From the NCBI GenBank assembly GCA_946183715.1, contig CAMHDB010000023.1, positions 1 to 12,111 on the forward strand: a stretch of DNA of 12,111 nt, in the 5' to 3' direction. This document shows, piece after piece, positions 1 to 7,680 of this stretch. Position numbers and translations under genes: made by a program. The notes below the pieces were generated by a model, which saw only the letters and a list, made by a program, of their open reading frames with translations, did not search any database and was not told the DNA's origin. Each line of letters starts with the position of its first letter. The stretch's first letter is position 1. The stretch comes from an uncultured Oscillibacter sp. (lineage in GTDB: Bacteria > Bacillota > Clostridia > Oscillospirales > Oscillospiraceae).

Positions 1-770
1 GCCTCGGCGTAGTTCGTGATGTCCGTCATGATGACGAGGACGTGCATTTTCTTCTCGAACGCGAGGTACTCGGCGGCGGTCAGGGCCATACGCGGCGTGG
101 AGATACGCTCTACGGCGGGGTCGTTGGCCAGATTGGAGAAAAGCACCGTTCTGTCAATGGCGCCCGTGCGGCGGAACTCGCTGACAAAGAACTCGGATTC
201 CTCGAACGTGATACCGATGGCGGCGAACACGACGGCGAAATTGGAGCCTTCATCGCCCAGAACTTTCGCCTGCCGGGCAATCTGCGCGGCGAGGTTGGCG
301 TGCGGCAGGCCGGAGCCGGAGAAAATGGGCAGTTTCTGTCCGCGGACGAGCGTATTGAGGCCGTCGATGGTCGAGACGCCCGTCTGGATGAACTCGTTGG
401 GGTAGTCGCGGGCGGCGGGGTTCATGGGGAGGCCGTTGATGTCGCGGTACTCCTCCGGGAGAATGTCGGGGCCGCCGTCGATGGGCTGTCCCATGCCGTT
501 GAACACGCGCCCGAGCATGTCGCCCGACACGCCCAGCTCCAGCGGGTGGCCCAGAAATCGCACTTTCGCGTTTGCGAGGTTGATTCCGGCGGCGCTCTCG
601 AAAAGCTGTACAACGGCGGTGTCGCCGTTGACTTCCAGCACCTTCCCGCGCCGGATGGAGCCGTCATGGAGTTCGACTTCCACGAGTTCGTCGTATGTGA
701 CGTTCTCAACCATGCGGACCATCATCAGGGGGCTGACAACTTCCTCTACAGTTTTATATTCCCGAATCAC
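1..770 (-). CDS. ntpB: V-type ATPase subunit B, regulatory (partial, C-terminus beyond left edge)
   Basis: This is the non-catalytic B subunit, which alternates with A in the cytoplasmic V1 head and helps form the nucleotide sites at A/B interfaces. About 256 residues are visible of a family length near 460. The N-terminus reads IREYKTVEEVVSPLMMV, followed by the beta-barrel domain and then LPMNPAARDYPNEFIQTGVS, a stretch typical of B subunits. The P-loop region is degenerate (PIFSGSGLPHANLAAQIARQ), as expected for a non-catalytic subunit. I chose the GTG at 770-768: it overlaps the TGA stop of subunit A in a GTGA arrangement and has an AGGGAGGTG ribosome binding site about 8 bases upstream, inside the end of the A gene. 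This points to coupled translation, which suits the 1:1 ratio of A to B. The frame stays open to base 1, so the missing end is a window-edge effect. Confidence 0.96.
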   Translation of the reverse strand, partial: MIREYKTVEEVVSPLMMVRMVENVTYDELVEVELHDGSIRRGKVLEVNGDTAVVQLFESAAGINLANAKVRFLGHPLELGVSGDMLGRVFNGMGQPIDGGPDILPEEYRDINGLPMNPAARDYPNEFIQTGVSTIDGLNTLVRGQKLPIFSGSGLPHANLAAQIARQAKVLGDEGSNFAVVFAAIGITFEESEFFVSEFRRTGAIDRTVLFSNLANDPAVERISTPRMALTAAEYLAFEKKMHVLVIMTDITNYAE

Positions 771-2539
771 GCGGTTTCACCTCCCTGCGCGGCGATTTCG
801 TCGATTTGCTGTGCCATATCGGCCCGCATTTGGGCGTAGGCGTCCTTGTACTGGTCGGCGGGTACGCTCTTGGCGCGTCCGATGGTCTCGCGCACCGGAA
901 TGGCGAACAGCTTCGCGGCGTCCGCGCCCTTGGCAATCGCGGCGCGGCAGAGCGTGTCGTATTCCAGCACCATAGCGAGAAGCCGTTCCTGCCGGTCGTA
1001 GCTGGAGTAGCCGTCGATGTCCGTGAAGGCGTTCTGCTGTAAGAAGTCCTCGCGCACCATGCGCGCCGTTTCGAGCGTCAACTGGTCGGCGGGCGACAGC
1101 GAATCCTTGCCGACTAGCTGAACGATTTCGTTCAAGCTCGCCTCGTTCTGCAAGATACTCATCGCCTTGGCGCGGTTCCGCATGAAAGCCTCGCCGAAAT
1201 TCTCGTCGAACCACGGTTTCAGGGAGTCCAGATAGAGGGAGTAGGAGTTGAGCCAGTTAATGGCGGGGAAGTGGCGGCGGTACGCAAGGGAGGAATCGAG
1301 CGCCCAGAAGACCTTGACAATACGCATGGTGGCCTGTGAGACGGGCTCGGAGAGGTCGCCGCCCGGGGGCGACACCGCGCCGACCGCCGTCAGACTGCCG
1401 CGCCGCTCGTCGGAGCCGATACACTCCACGCTCCCGGCGCGCTCGTAGAACTGCGCCAGACGCGACGCCAGATAGGCCGGGTAGCCTTCCTCGCCGGGCA
1501 TTTCCTCCAGACGGCCCGACATTTCACGGAGGGCCTCGGCCCAGCGGGACGTGGAATCGGCGATAACCGCCACGTCGTAGCCCATGTCGCGGAAATACTC
1601 GGCAATCGTGATTCCGGTGTACACGGAGGCCTCGCGGGCCGCGACGGGCATGTCGGAGGTATTCGCGATAAGGACGGTACGTTTCATGAGGCTTTCGCCC
1701 GTGCGGGGGTCTTTGAGTTCCGGGAACTCGCGGAGCACGTCGGTCATTTCGTTTCCGCGCTCGCCGCAGCCGATATAGATAACAATGTCCACGTCAGACC
1801 ACTTCGCGAGCTGGTGCTGTACGACGGTCTTGCCGGAGCCGAACGGGCCGGGGACCGCCGCCGTGCCGCCCTTGGCAAGCGGGAACAGGGTGTCGATGAT
1901 ACGCTGTCCGGAGCAGAGCGGGCGCTTCGGGGGGTACTTGGTCGTGTAGGGACGCCCCACGCGCACGGGCCATTTCTGCGTCATGGTCAGCGGGATTTCG
2001 TCGCCGTTGTCCTTTTTGAGTACGGCTACCGTCTCCGTGACGTTGAAGGAGCCGCTTTGGATACTCTTGATGGTGCCCTTGAGGTTCGGCGGAACCATGA
2101 TTTTGTGCAGTACGACGGGCGTCTCCTGTACGGTGCCGATAACGTCGCCGCCGATAACTTTTGTGCCGGGCTTGACCACGGCCTCGAAATCCCATTTCTT
2201 TTCGCGGTCGACGGCGGGGACTTCGACGCCGCGCGTAATGCACGCGCCGACCTTCTCGACGATACGCTCTAACGGGCGCTGGATTCCGTCGTAAATGCCC
2301 TCAATCATGCCGGGGGCGAGTTCTACGCTCATGGGCGCGCCCGTCGTGACGACTTCCGCCCCGGGGCCGAGGCCGGAAGTCTCCTCGTAGACCTGAATGG
2401 AGGCGGTGTCGCCCTTCATGGTCAGGATTTCGCCAATCAGGCGCTGGGGGCCGACGCGCACCACGTCGGACATATTCGCGTCCGCGAGGCCCGTCGCGAC
2501 GACCAGCGGCCCGGATACTTTTACTACTTTACCGCTCAA
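767..2539 (-). CDS. ntpA: V-type ATPase catalytic subunit A
   Basis: This is the ATP-hydrolysing subunit of the cytoplasmic V1 head. The 590-residue product matches the usual family length. It opens with SGKVVKVSGPLVVATGL, has the A-subunit-specific insert after about residue 110, and carries a Walker A loop GPFGSGKT at residues 231-238. Next come the GERGNEM motif with the catalytic glutamate and the ADSTSRWAEALREMSGRLEE stretch. The open frame extends upstream to 2875, but that part is a shadow of the subunit F gene and resembles no ATPase. I therefore chose the TTG at 2539-2537: it sits 7 bases after an AGAAGG ribosome binding site and gives the expected N-terminus. The stop at 769-767 overlaps the GTG start of subunit B. 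The gene lies fifth downstream of subunit I in one operon. Function is certain from the motifs; the exact start is very likely. Confidence 0.97.
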   Translation of the reverse strand: MSGKVVKVSGPLVVATGLADANMSDVVRVGPQRLIGEILTMKGDTASIQVYEETSGLGPGAEVVTTGAPMSVELAPGMIEGIYDGIQRPLERIVEKVGACITRGVEVPAVDREKKWDFEAVVKPGTKVIGGDVIGTVQETPVVLHKIMVPPNLKGTIKSIQSGSFNVTETVAVLKKDNGDEIPLTMTQKWPVRVGRPYTTKYPPKRPLCSGQRIIDTLFPLAKGGTAAVPGPFGSGKTVVQHQLAKWSDVDIVIYIGCGERGNEMTDVLREFPELKDPRTGESLMKRTVLIANTSDMPVAAREASVYTGITIAEYFRDMGYDVAVIADSTSRWAEALREMSGRLEEMPGEEGYPAYLASRLAQFYERAGSVECIGSDERRGSLTAVGAVSPPGGDLSEPVSQATMRIVKVFWALDSSLAYRRHFPAINWLNSYSLYLDSLKPWFDENFGEAFMRNRAKAMSILQNEASLNEIVQLVGKDSLSPADQLTLETARMVREDFLQQNAFTDIDGYSSYDRQERLLAMVLEYDTLCRAAIAKGADAAKLFAIPVRETIGRAKSVPADQYKDAYAQMRADMAQQIDEIAAQGGETA

Positions 2540-2568
2540 TATTAGACCTTCTTTCCATACGTCGGGGA

Positions 2569-2886
2569 TTAGAGGATGTCCGCGCCGACCGCGCGTTCGA
2601 TAGCCCGCTGAATGTTCTCCTTGCCCACGCCCAGAGAGCCTTCCCGGCCCGGAATCAGGATGATTGCGGGGCGGAGTTCGTCCTTGTAGCGGGAGATTAC
2701 GTCGGGCAGGGCCACCGCCAGACGTTCCGTCAGGTAGATTACGGCGCAGTCGGATTTCGCGAGGTCGCGTATTTTCTCCCGCGCCTCCTCCGGGGACGTG
2801 ACGGGGTAGGTATCCAGCCCGAGGGCCTGAAAGCCCATGACGGATTCCCAGTCGCCGATAACGGCGATACGCCATACAGCCGCCAT
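2569..2886 (-). CDS. ntpG: V-type ATPase subunit F (central stalk)
   Basis: This is a small 105-residue subunit of the central rotor stalk, which binds subunit D and helps link V1 rotation to the membrane ring. The N-terminus (WRIAVIGDWESVMGFQALGLD) is the usual first beta-strand and GD...GF turn of the F family, and the length is normal. The ATG at 2886 is preceded by AAGGAGGGG at good spacing. The gene starts 12 bases after the stop of subunit C, and its own stop lies about 30 bases before the TTG of subunit A. The symbol follows Enterococcus hirae naming by gene order (ntpFIKECGAB), where ntpG encodes the F-type subunit. Other genomes call it atpF. The sequence is short and diverged, so the call rests on both the N-terminal motif and the position. 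Confidence 0.93.
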   Translation of the reverse strand: MAAVWRIAVIGDWESVMGFQALGLDTYPVTSPEEAREKIRDLAKSDCAVIYLTERLAVALPDVISRYKDELRPAIILIPGREGSLGVGKENIQRAIERAVGADIL

Positions 2887-2898
2887 AAAATCCCCTCC

Positions 2899-3885
2899 TT
2901 ACACGTACCCGGCGCGGAGCCGGGAGCGAATGACATCGGCGGGCAGTCCGGCGGCGCGGCCCAACAGCAGAATCCGCAGGTTCGTGTACTCCGTCTCTTT
3001 CGCCGCCAGATAGGCCACCAGCGGCGCGTCGCCGAAGGGCACGAACCGCGCCCCCGACAGGTAGTCCATAAGCGCGTCGTCGCAGAGTTTCTCGAACGCG
3101 GTCAGGCTTGCGCCCTTGACGGCGTCCGCGCCGGATTCGGCGGCGGCGGCCAGCGGCGTCGGGGCGTAGAGTTCGACGAGGTTTCCGCCATTGGCGACGG
3201 CTAAAATACTGTCGGCGTCGGTTTCGCCGCCGTCGACGAGCACACCCTTGAGGAAGTCGGCGTTGCGGCCCATGCGGAGCGTGCGAACCAGCGCGCGGAG
3301 GTTCTCCGCGTCAATCATGATTGTCACGTAGCCTTGCAGGAAGGCGCTCCCGGTCTCGTCGGCGATATCCCGCAAGTCGGCGTACATTCTGCGGTCGAGC
3401 GCGATGTCGCTTAACTGCGGGTCGCGGGTGGTCTCCAAGATTTCCCGGGCCTCCGCGACGGCGGGCCCGAGTTGTCCGGGGAGGGTGTCGGGGTCGGCTT
3501 CCGCGAGTTCCTCCGCCGGGACGCGTCCCAAGCCGCTGAACATAGAACCGGGATTCATGCCGAGGGCCGCCGCCTTGACGACCGCTTTGGCGTTGTGGTA
3601 GTCGTAGCGGACGCGGAAGAAGTCGAGGTAGCGCGTATCGGGCGCGCCGTCGGCGAGGTCGCGGAAGGTCTCCGCGCGCACGGCGGACAACGCCGCGTCC
3701 AATGCCTCCGGGCGGGTCGCGTCGAGGTCGCCGTAGCCGCTCTCTTGCAGGAGTTTGGCGGCGTCCTCGTCGGTACGGGCCTCTAAGAGCTGTTCCATAC
3801 GCTCGCGGCTCAGAAGCCCGTTTTCCATGGCCCGAATGCGGGTCGAAATCGCCAGATAGTCGGTGTCTCTGATACCTTTGGCCAT
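2899..3885 (-). CDS. ntpC: V-type ATPase subunit C (d-type, socket of the rotor ring)
   Basis: This 328-residue protein is the funnel-shaped subunit that sits on the membrane ring and receives the central stalk. It has no membrane segments. The N-terminus (DTDYLAISTRIRAMENGLLS) and the repeated alpha-helical build, with a conserved RYDYHNAKAVVKA helix near residues 93-105, match the bacterial and archaeal C subunit family, and the length is typical. The ATG at 3885 has an AGGGGG ribosome binding site overlapping the region just after the subunit E stop, 11 bases upstream. The stop at 2901-2899 is followed closely by subunit F. The codons are strongly G/C-rich, like the rest of the operon, and the frame is intact. 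Confidence 0.95.
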   Translation of the reverse strand: MAKGIRDTDYLAISTRIRAMENGLLSRERMEQLLEARTDEDAAKLLQESGYGDLDATRPEALDAALSAVRAETFRDLADGAPDTRYLDFFRVRYDYHNAKAVVKAAALGMNPGSMFSGLGRVPAEELAEADPDTLPGQLGPAVAEAREILETTRDPQLSDIALDRRMYADLRDIADETGSAFLQGYVTIMIDAENLRALVRTLRMGRNADFLKGVLVDGGETDADSILAVANGGNLVELYAPTPLAAAAESGADAVKGASLTAFEKLCDDALMDYLSGARFVPFGDAPLVAYLAAKETEYTNLRILLLGRAAGLPADVIRSRLRAGYV

Positions 3886-3896
3886 ACGCTACCCCC

Positions 3897-4514
3897 TCAC
3901 GAGGCCGACGCCTTGCGCAGTTCGGTTTTCTCCGGGAACAGCGTCCTGACGACCGCGCCAGCCGTCTCGGCCCGTTGCAGGCGTACCAGCGTCTCAAACG
4001 TGCAGTTGACCTCGACGTTGCGCCCCTTGAGGATGAAGCCGCCGGAGATGTCCGCCGTGCTTTCGGAAAGCGTAATCGCCTTGCCGTACTTCTTGTTGGC
4101 GGCGTCGACGGCCTTCTGTCCGACGCGCGCGCGGTCTTTCTTGGAGAATACGGCCTCCTCCCTGCCGCCCGCCGACGCCTCCGCCATCAGTTTCGCGAGT
4201 ACGTCGATGTAGACGTGCTCGGGCATGTCGTGGAGCAGTTCGAGGGCGCGCGCGTAGGCGGCCTCGACCATCTCCTGACGCGCCGCGAGCGTGACTTTAC
4301 GCGCCTCCATGTGCGCCATGCTCACGAGACGCTCTTCGCGTTCGGCGGCGGCCTTCTCGTTGCGCTCGGAAAGCGTCGTCCGTTCGCCGTCTGCCTGCGC
4401 GCGGAAGCGCTCCGTAATCGCCGACGCCTCGTCGCGGCCCTTGCGGAGAATGTCATTGACCTGCTCCTGTGCGTCGAGGGCGATACGCTGTGTAATGCGT
4501 TCAATTCCGTTCAT
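3897..4514 (-). CDS. ntpE: V-type ATPase subunit E (peripheral stalk)
   Basis: This subunit of the peripheral stalk holds the V1 head still against the membrane part, paired with the small coiled-coil subunit encoded first in the operon. The 205-residue product has a long charged N-terminal helix (about residues 1-100, rich in E, R, A and Q and coiled-coil like). A C-terminal globular domain follows, with the ADISGGFILKGRNVEVNCTFE strand segment typical of the E family. The frame extends upstream to 4616, but that part shadows the end of subunit K. The ATG at 4514 gives the expected MNGIERITQRI start and has an AAAGGGGTG ribosome binding site about 8 bases upstream. The gap to subunit K is 26 bases and can form a small hairpin over this ribosome binding site. 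Confidence 0.94.
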   Translation of the reverse strand: MNGIERITQRIALDAQEQVNDILRKGRDEASAITERFRAQADGERTTLSERNEKAAAEREERLVSMAHMEARKVTLAARQEMVEAAYARALELLHDMPEHVYIDVLAKLMAEASAGGREEAVFSKKDRARVGQKAVDAANKKYGKAITLSESTADISGGFILKGRNVEVNCTFETLVRLQRAETAGAVVRTLFPEKTELRKASAS

Positions 4515-4540
4515 CGTGTGAACACCCCTTTCCGTGGGGG

Positions 4541-5080
4541 TCAGGCGCTGATATTGATAATCATCAGCATGGAGGCCAGCAGGGACAGAATCGCGTAAAA
4601 CTCGACGGTGATGCAAAGCACCATGCCTTTCGACCAGTCGTCGGGCTTCTTGGCGAGGATGTTAATGGAACCGGCGGCGACGCGGCCCTGTGCGATAGCG
4701 GAGAAGAGTCCGCCGAGGGCCATAGGCAGGCAGGCGGCGAAATACTGCATGCCCTGCGCGACCGTGAACTCGGGGAGGGTGCCGGAGAGAAGGCCCATGC
4801 GGAAAATGGCGAAGAACCACACGACCAGACCGTAGAGGCCCTGCGTGCCCGGGATGACCTGCAGAATCATGACCTTGCCGAACTTGGACGGGTCCTGACA
4901 CAGAAGGCCCGTACCGGCCTCGCCGGCGATTCCGGTACCTTTCGCGGAGCCGATACCGGAGAGTACCGCGGCCAGTCCGGCGCCCAGAAGCGCGAGGGCG
5001 AGTCCACCGATGGGGCCGAGGAAGGTACCGCTCTGCGCTTGAAGTTCGACCTGCTGAATCAGGCTCAAATCCATATCCAT
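4541..5080 (-). CDS. ntpK: V-type ATPase subunit K (rotor ring proteolipid, probably Na+-binding)
   Basis: This is the multicopy membrane proteolipid of the rotating ion-carrying ring. The 179 residues form two helical hairpins (four membrane segments), slightly longer than the roughly 156-160 usual for this family because of an N-terminal extension. The ion site is clear: PGTQGLY at residues 77-83 in helix 2, AQGRVAA at 130-136 in helix 3 and VEFYAIL at 159-165 in helix 4. T79, Q80, Y83, Q131 and E160 line up with the Na+ ligands known from Enterococcus hirae NtpK. Sodium coupling is therefore inferred, though ion choice was not measured here. The ATG at 5080 follows AGGAGG at 9 bases, the strongest ribosome binding site in the operon, which fits a subunit needed in many copies. 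The frame is open upstream to 5251, but only as a shadow of subunit I. Confidence 0.96.
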   Translation of the reverse strand: MDMDLSLIQQVELQAQSGTFLGPIGGLALALLGAGLAAVLSGIGSAKGTGIAGEAGTGLLCQDPSKFGKVMILQVIPGTQGLYGLVVWFFAIFRMGLLSGTLPEFTVAQGMQYFAACLPMALGGLFSAIAQGRVAAGSINILAKKPDDWSKGMVLCITVEFYAILSLLASMLMIINISA

Positions 5081-5127
5081 AGTGTTTTTCCTCCTGAAAA
5101 GTTTTGGTTGTCCGTATTGATTGGGAA

Positions 5128-7044
5128 TTACGAGGGCTGAACGTCCACGAATTTCGTATTGATAGCCAGCGGGCGGAAGGGCTGCCCGCCGTCCTCGTAG
5201 AACTTGCCGAAGTATTCCAGACATTGCAGACGCAAGTCGTGGACGTAGCACCCCAGCAGGTTGAGGGCGAAGTTAAGCGTATTGCCCGCGAGGGAGATAA
5301 TCAGGAAAACGACGATGTTGCCGGGAATCGCGCCCAGCGTGTTGAATACCTGCGCGATAACGCTTCCGGCGAGCATGAGCGCCATGAGACGGGAATAGGA
5401 GAGGATGTCGCCGAAATACCCGGTGACGTGGTTGTACAGGGAGCCGAAAATGCCCGTGACTTTGCCCATGCCCTCCCCGGTGACAATCGGCCCGGCGAGA
5501 ACCATGATTCCGCCGCAAATCAGCGGTACGGGCGTAACGCCCGCAATCATGAGGCCCAGTCCGGCGAACACAATCCACCACGTCAACTCTTCCCACACGG
5601 CGTCCATGACCTGTCCCTTTTTGATTTTCAGTACGAAGCTGATGGCCATGCCCGTGACAATCTGGACGAAGCCGAGGCACATCGCGCCGACGAGTATCAT
5701 CAGCGTATCGTCGAGGGGGGTAAAGAGCGCGGGGAGGGTGAAGTCGCCGCCGGTGGTGAGTTTGACGGCCTGCGTGAGGAAGTCGCCGAAGAAGCCGCCC
5801 GTAACCGCGCCCATGATAAACGTACTGAATCCGCAGAGCGTAAGCAGACCGAAGAGGTGTCCGGCGGTGCCCTTGGGCCTGTACTTGCGCGTGATGAACA
5901 GTCCCGCCAGAATCATGAGCAGTCCGTAGCCCATATCCGCCATCATGATTCCGTAGAACAGAATAAAGAACGGGGCCATGAGCGGGTTAGGGTCTACATT
6001 GTGGTAGTCTGGCAGGGAGTACATTTCCGTGACCATGCTCAGGGGGCGCGTGAACCAGTTATTTTTCAGCGCCACGGGCGGCTTGTCGTCGGGGCCGGGT
6101 TCCTCCTCGTCCCAAGCGCAGCCGTTCTGGTCAAGGAAACTCCGCACAGGTTGCATATTCTCCTCGGGCGCCCAGCCTTCAAAGAAAATCACGGTGCCGT
6201 CCGTCAGGAGGCGTCCGGCGTTCTCCTCGCGGAGCAATTCGGCGCTGAGGCGGTCGGCGTAGAGCCGCAACGGGTCGCGGCTGTCGCCGCACTGCGACAA
6301 CGCCGTAATCGTCCTGTCCTGCTCGGCCTGATTTTCGGAGAGTTGCCTGTCAAGTTCGGCGATATTGTCGGCGGCGGTTCCGGTCAGGCCCGGGAACGCG
6401 GTCGCGCTGAAATTGTAGGGCCGTAGCAGATTCTGCACGTTCTCCTCGTCGGCGCGGTGGAACATCAGCAGGGCGCAGGTCTGCTCCCGCCCCGCGCTGA
6501 CTTCGTACACTTCCGCCAAAGCGTCGCCTAACGCCGTCCGGACTTCGCCCAAGTCCGTGCCCGCCGGACAGGTCTCCAGCCGGAAAACAACGTGCTCCGT
6601 GCCCTCGTCCTCCAGCGGCATGTCCAGCGACTGCCACGGAATCAAAGAGGCCTTGCGCGCGTTGAGGCGGTTCTGCTCGTTGCGCAGGCGCGAGAGCGTC
6701 CGCAACAACTCGTTGATTTTCGCGCTGGCCTCGTGGGCGGTCTCCACGGTCTTGGAGCTGAGGAACTCGTGTTCCGGGACGCTCTTCCGTTGTACGAACA
6801 GGCCTTCTTTCGCCGGACAATACTGTTTGAGGGCGTCGAGGGCGGTCTGCACGTCCGTCAATTCGCTCTTACTCCGCGTCAAATCGGCGTCGCCGCGCCG
6901 GAGTAAGGCCGCCCAGTCCGGGTCGGACAGCCGCCCGTCCGGCTCGCTGATTTCCACACAGCCCAAATGTAAGAGGCCCTTCAGGAGTTCCTCTTTCTGC
7001 GCGGACATCGCCATTACGCGGAGCCGCTTCATTTTGGTAATCAT
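5128..7044 (-). CDS. ntpI: V-type ATPase subunit I (membrane a-subunit, ion channel)
   Basis: This 638-residue stator subunit carries the ion half-channels beside the rotor ring. The first 320 or so residues are a soluble arm with paired helices (for example 65-75 and 118-150), which docks to the peripheral stalks. The C-terminal half has about seven hydrophobic segments, starting near NPLMAPFFILFYGIMMADMG. Two arginines important in E. hirae and yeast homologues appear conserved: R552 in YSRLMAL and R605 in HDLRLQCLEYFGKFYE. The ATG at 7044 directly abuts the TGA of the preceding subunit gene (TGAATG), and the ribosome binding site is weak (GTGGGA), so its translation probably depends on ribosomes finishing that gene. 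A 47-base gap separates it from subunit K. Confidence 0.96.
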   Translation of the reverse strand: MITKMKRLRVMAMSAQKEELLKGLLHLGCVEISEPDGRLSDPDWAALLRRGDADLTRSKSELTDVQTALDALKQYCPAKEGLFVQRKSVPEHEFLSSKTVETAHEASAKINELLRTLSRLRNEQNRLNARKASLIPWQSLDMPLEDEGTEHVVFRLETCPAGTDLGEVRTALGDALAEVYEVSAGREQTCALLMFHRADEENVQNLLRPYNFSATAFPGLTGTAADNIAELDRQLSENQAEQDRTITALSQCGDSRDPLRLYADRLSAELLREENAGRLLTDGTVIFFEGWAPEENMQPVRSFLDQNGCAWDEEEPGPDDKPPVALKNNWFTRPLSMVTEMYSLPDYHNVDPNPLMAPFFILFYGIMMADMGYGLLMILAGLFITRKYRPKGTAGHLFGLLTLCGFSTFIMGAVTGGFFGDFLTQAVKLTTGGDFTLPALFTPLDDTLMILVGAMCLGFVQIVTGMAISFVLKIKKGQVMDAVWEELTWWIVFAGLGLMIAGVTPVPLICGGIMVLAGPIVTGEGMGKVTGIFGSLYNHVTGYFGDILSYSRLMALMLAGSVIAQVFNTLGAIPGNIVVFLIISLAGNTLNFALNLLGCYVHDLRLQCLEYFGKFYEDGGQPFRPLAINTKFVDVQPS

Positions 7045-7359
7045 TCAGCGTCCCACGACCTTTCTGACAATGTAATCCGCCGCTTCGTTGAGGTGCGTCT
7101 TGGCGTTCTGACGGAGCCTGTCGCCCTCGGCGCGCGCGTCGCGGTCGATTTGCGCGGCCTTGTCCGCGGCGCGCTCCTCCGCCTGACGCATGAGCTTTCT
7201 CTGTTCCTCCGCCGCGCCCGCCCGGACTTCCTTTATTAAGGCTTCGCCGTTCTTCTGGGCGTCGGCGAGGAGCTGACGGGCCTCCGCGTGGGCTTCCGCA
7301 ATCCGTTTTTGTCCTTCCTGTTCCGCGTCCGCCACTTTCTGGATTGCTTCCAAAGACAT
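7045..7359 (-). CDS. ntpF: V-type ATPase small peripheral stalk subunit (H/G-type)
   Basis: This 104-residue protein is almost wholly a charged, alanine-rich helix (EAIQKVADAEQEGQKRIAEA and onwards) with heptad-like spacing. It is the small peripheral-stalk partner that coils with subunit E. Short length, composition and first place in the operon, directly before subunit I, identify it. E. hirae naming by gene order gives ntpF; archaeal literature uses ahaH or atpH. The ATG at 7359 follows an AGAAGGTGAT ribosome binding site by about 8 bases. The stop touches the start of subunit I. Coiled-coil sequence alone would not be diagnostic, so the assignment leans on context. Confidence 0.9.
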   Translation of the reverse strand: MSLEAIQKVADAEQEGQKRIAEAHAEARQLLADAQKNGEALIKEVRAGAAEEQRKLMRQAEERAADKAAQIDRDARAEGDRLRQNAKTHLNEAADYIVRKVVGR

Positions 7360-7410
7360 CTTTTATCACCTTCTCTCCGGATTGTCCTTCCGGTGTTGAC
7401 GTTGCGCCGC

Positions 7411-7482
7411 CCGTTTCCAACGTTTTCCATGCCGGGGCGTCGAAAACGGACAGTCTAATGTATTATAGGGGAAAACGGCCCC
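7411..7482. repeat. Short repeats in and around the V-ATPase promoter (possible operator)
   Basis: The 8-mer GAAAACGG occurs at 7442-7449 and 7471-7478, 29 bases apart, on either side of the -10 box of the ATPase promoter. Near-inverted copies CCGTTTCC (7411-7418) and CGTTTTCC (7421-7428) lie in the leader, so the transcript could fold into alternative hairpins. The promoter spacer itself holds a GGGG/CCCC inverted repeat (7468-7471 with 7479-7482). The repeats are seen directly; a regulatory role is a guess. Confidence 0.3.
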
Positions 7483-7490
7483 GCAAGCAA
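7462..7490 (-). promoter_or_regulatory. Candidate sigma-A promoter of the V-ATPase operon
   Basis: On the minus strand a perfect TATAAT (7467-7462) lies 17 bases after TTGCTT (7490-7485). The -35 box matches only the TTG half of the consensus. Transcription would begin near 7455 and leave a leader of about 95 bases before the first ATPase gene. It is the best minus-strand promoter I could see between 7360 and 7680. Confidence 0.6.
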
Positions 7491-7592
7491 GGAATTTCTG
7501 GTTGACACCCGGATTTTCGTTTATTTGCACAATTCCCGCGACGCTTTTTCGCCGTTTCCACAATATTTGTTCGGTTCCCTTGATACTTGTTT

Positions 7593-7611
7593 AGTTGCGC
7601 AAAATGCAACT
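7593..7611. repeat. Inverted repeat upstream of the darT promoter (possible operator)
   Basis: AGTTGC (7593-7598) and GCAACT (7606-7611) form a 6-base inverted repeat just before the -35 box. It contains the palindrome TTGCGCAA (7595-7602). A related element, GTTTATTTGCACAA (7519-7532), matches GTTTAGTTGCGCAA (7589-7602) at 12 of 14 positions. AAAATGCAA occurs at 7601-7609 and again at 7641-7649, where it overlaps the -10 box. Such clustering suits a repressor site. No regulator gene was found nearby, so autoregulation by the toxin-antitoxin proteins is only one possibility. Confidence 0.35.
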
Positions 7612-7616
7612 TACTC

Positions 7617-7645
7617 TTGAAATTTCCTGCCTATTGTGGTAAAAT
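7617..7645 (+). promoter_or_regulatory. Sigma-A promoter of the darT-darG unit
   Basis: TTGAAA (7617-7622) is followed after exactly 17 bases by TAAAAT (7640-7645), a close match to the housekeeping consensus with optimal spacing. Transcription would start near 7652, about 30 bases before the darT ATG and ahead of its ribosome binding site. Confidence 0.75.
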
Positions 7646-7680
7646 GCAAGCATAAAATTCCCATTAGGAGGAACTCTATC

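Noticed and set aside
42..839. Long plus-strand frames opposite the V-ATPase genes, such as 42-839 and 5104-6426
   Set aside because: They are antisense shadows typical of GC-rich coding DNA. The minus-strand frames carry clear family motifs and ribosome binding sites.
2540..2875. Upstream extension of the subunit A frame to an ATG at 2875
   Set aside because: It is an arginine- and proline-rich shadow of subunit F, unlike any ATPase N-terminus. The TTG at 2539 has a ribosome binding site and gives the family start.
7636..7680. Earlier GTG start for the darT-like toxin
   Set aside because: It overlaps the predicted -10 box and has no ribosome binding site, while the ATG at 7681 has AGGAGG at 9 bases.
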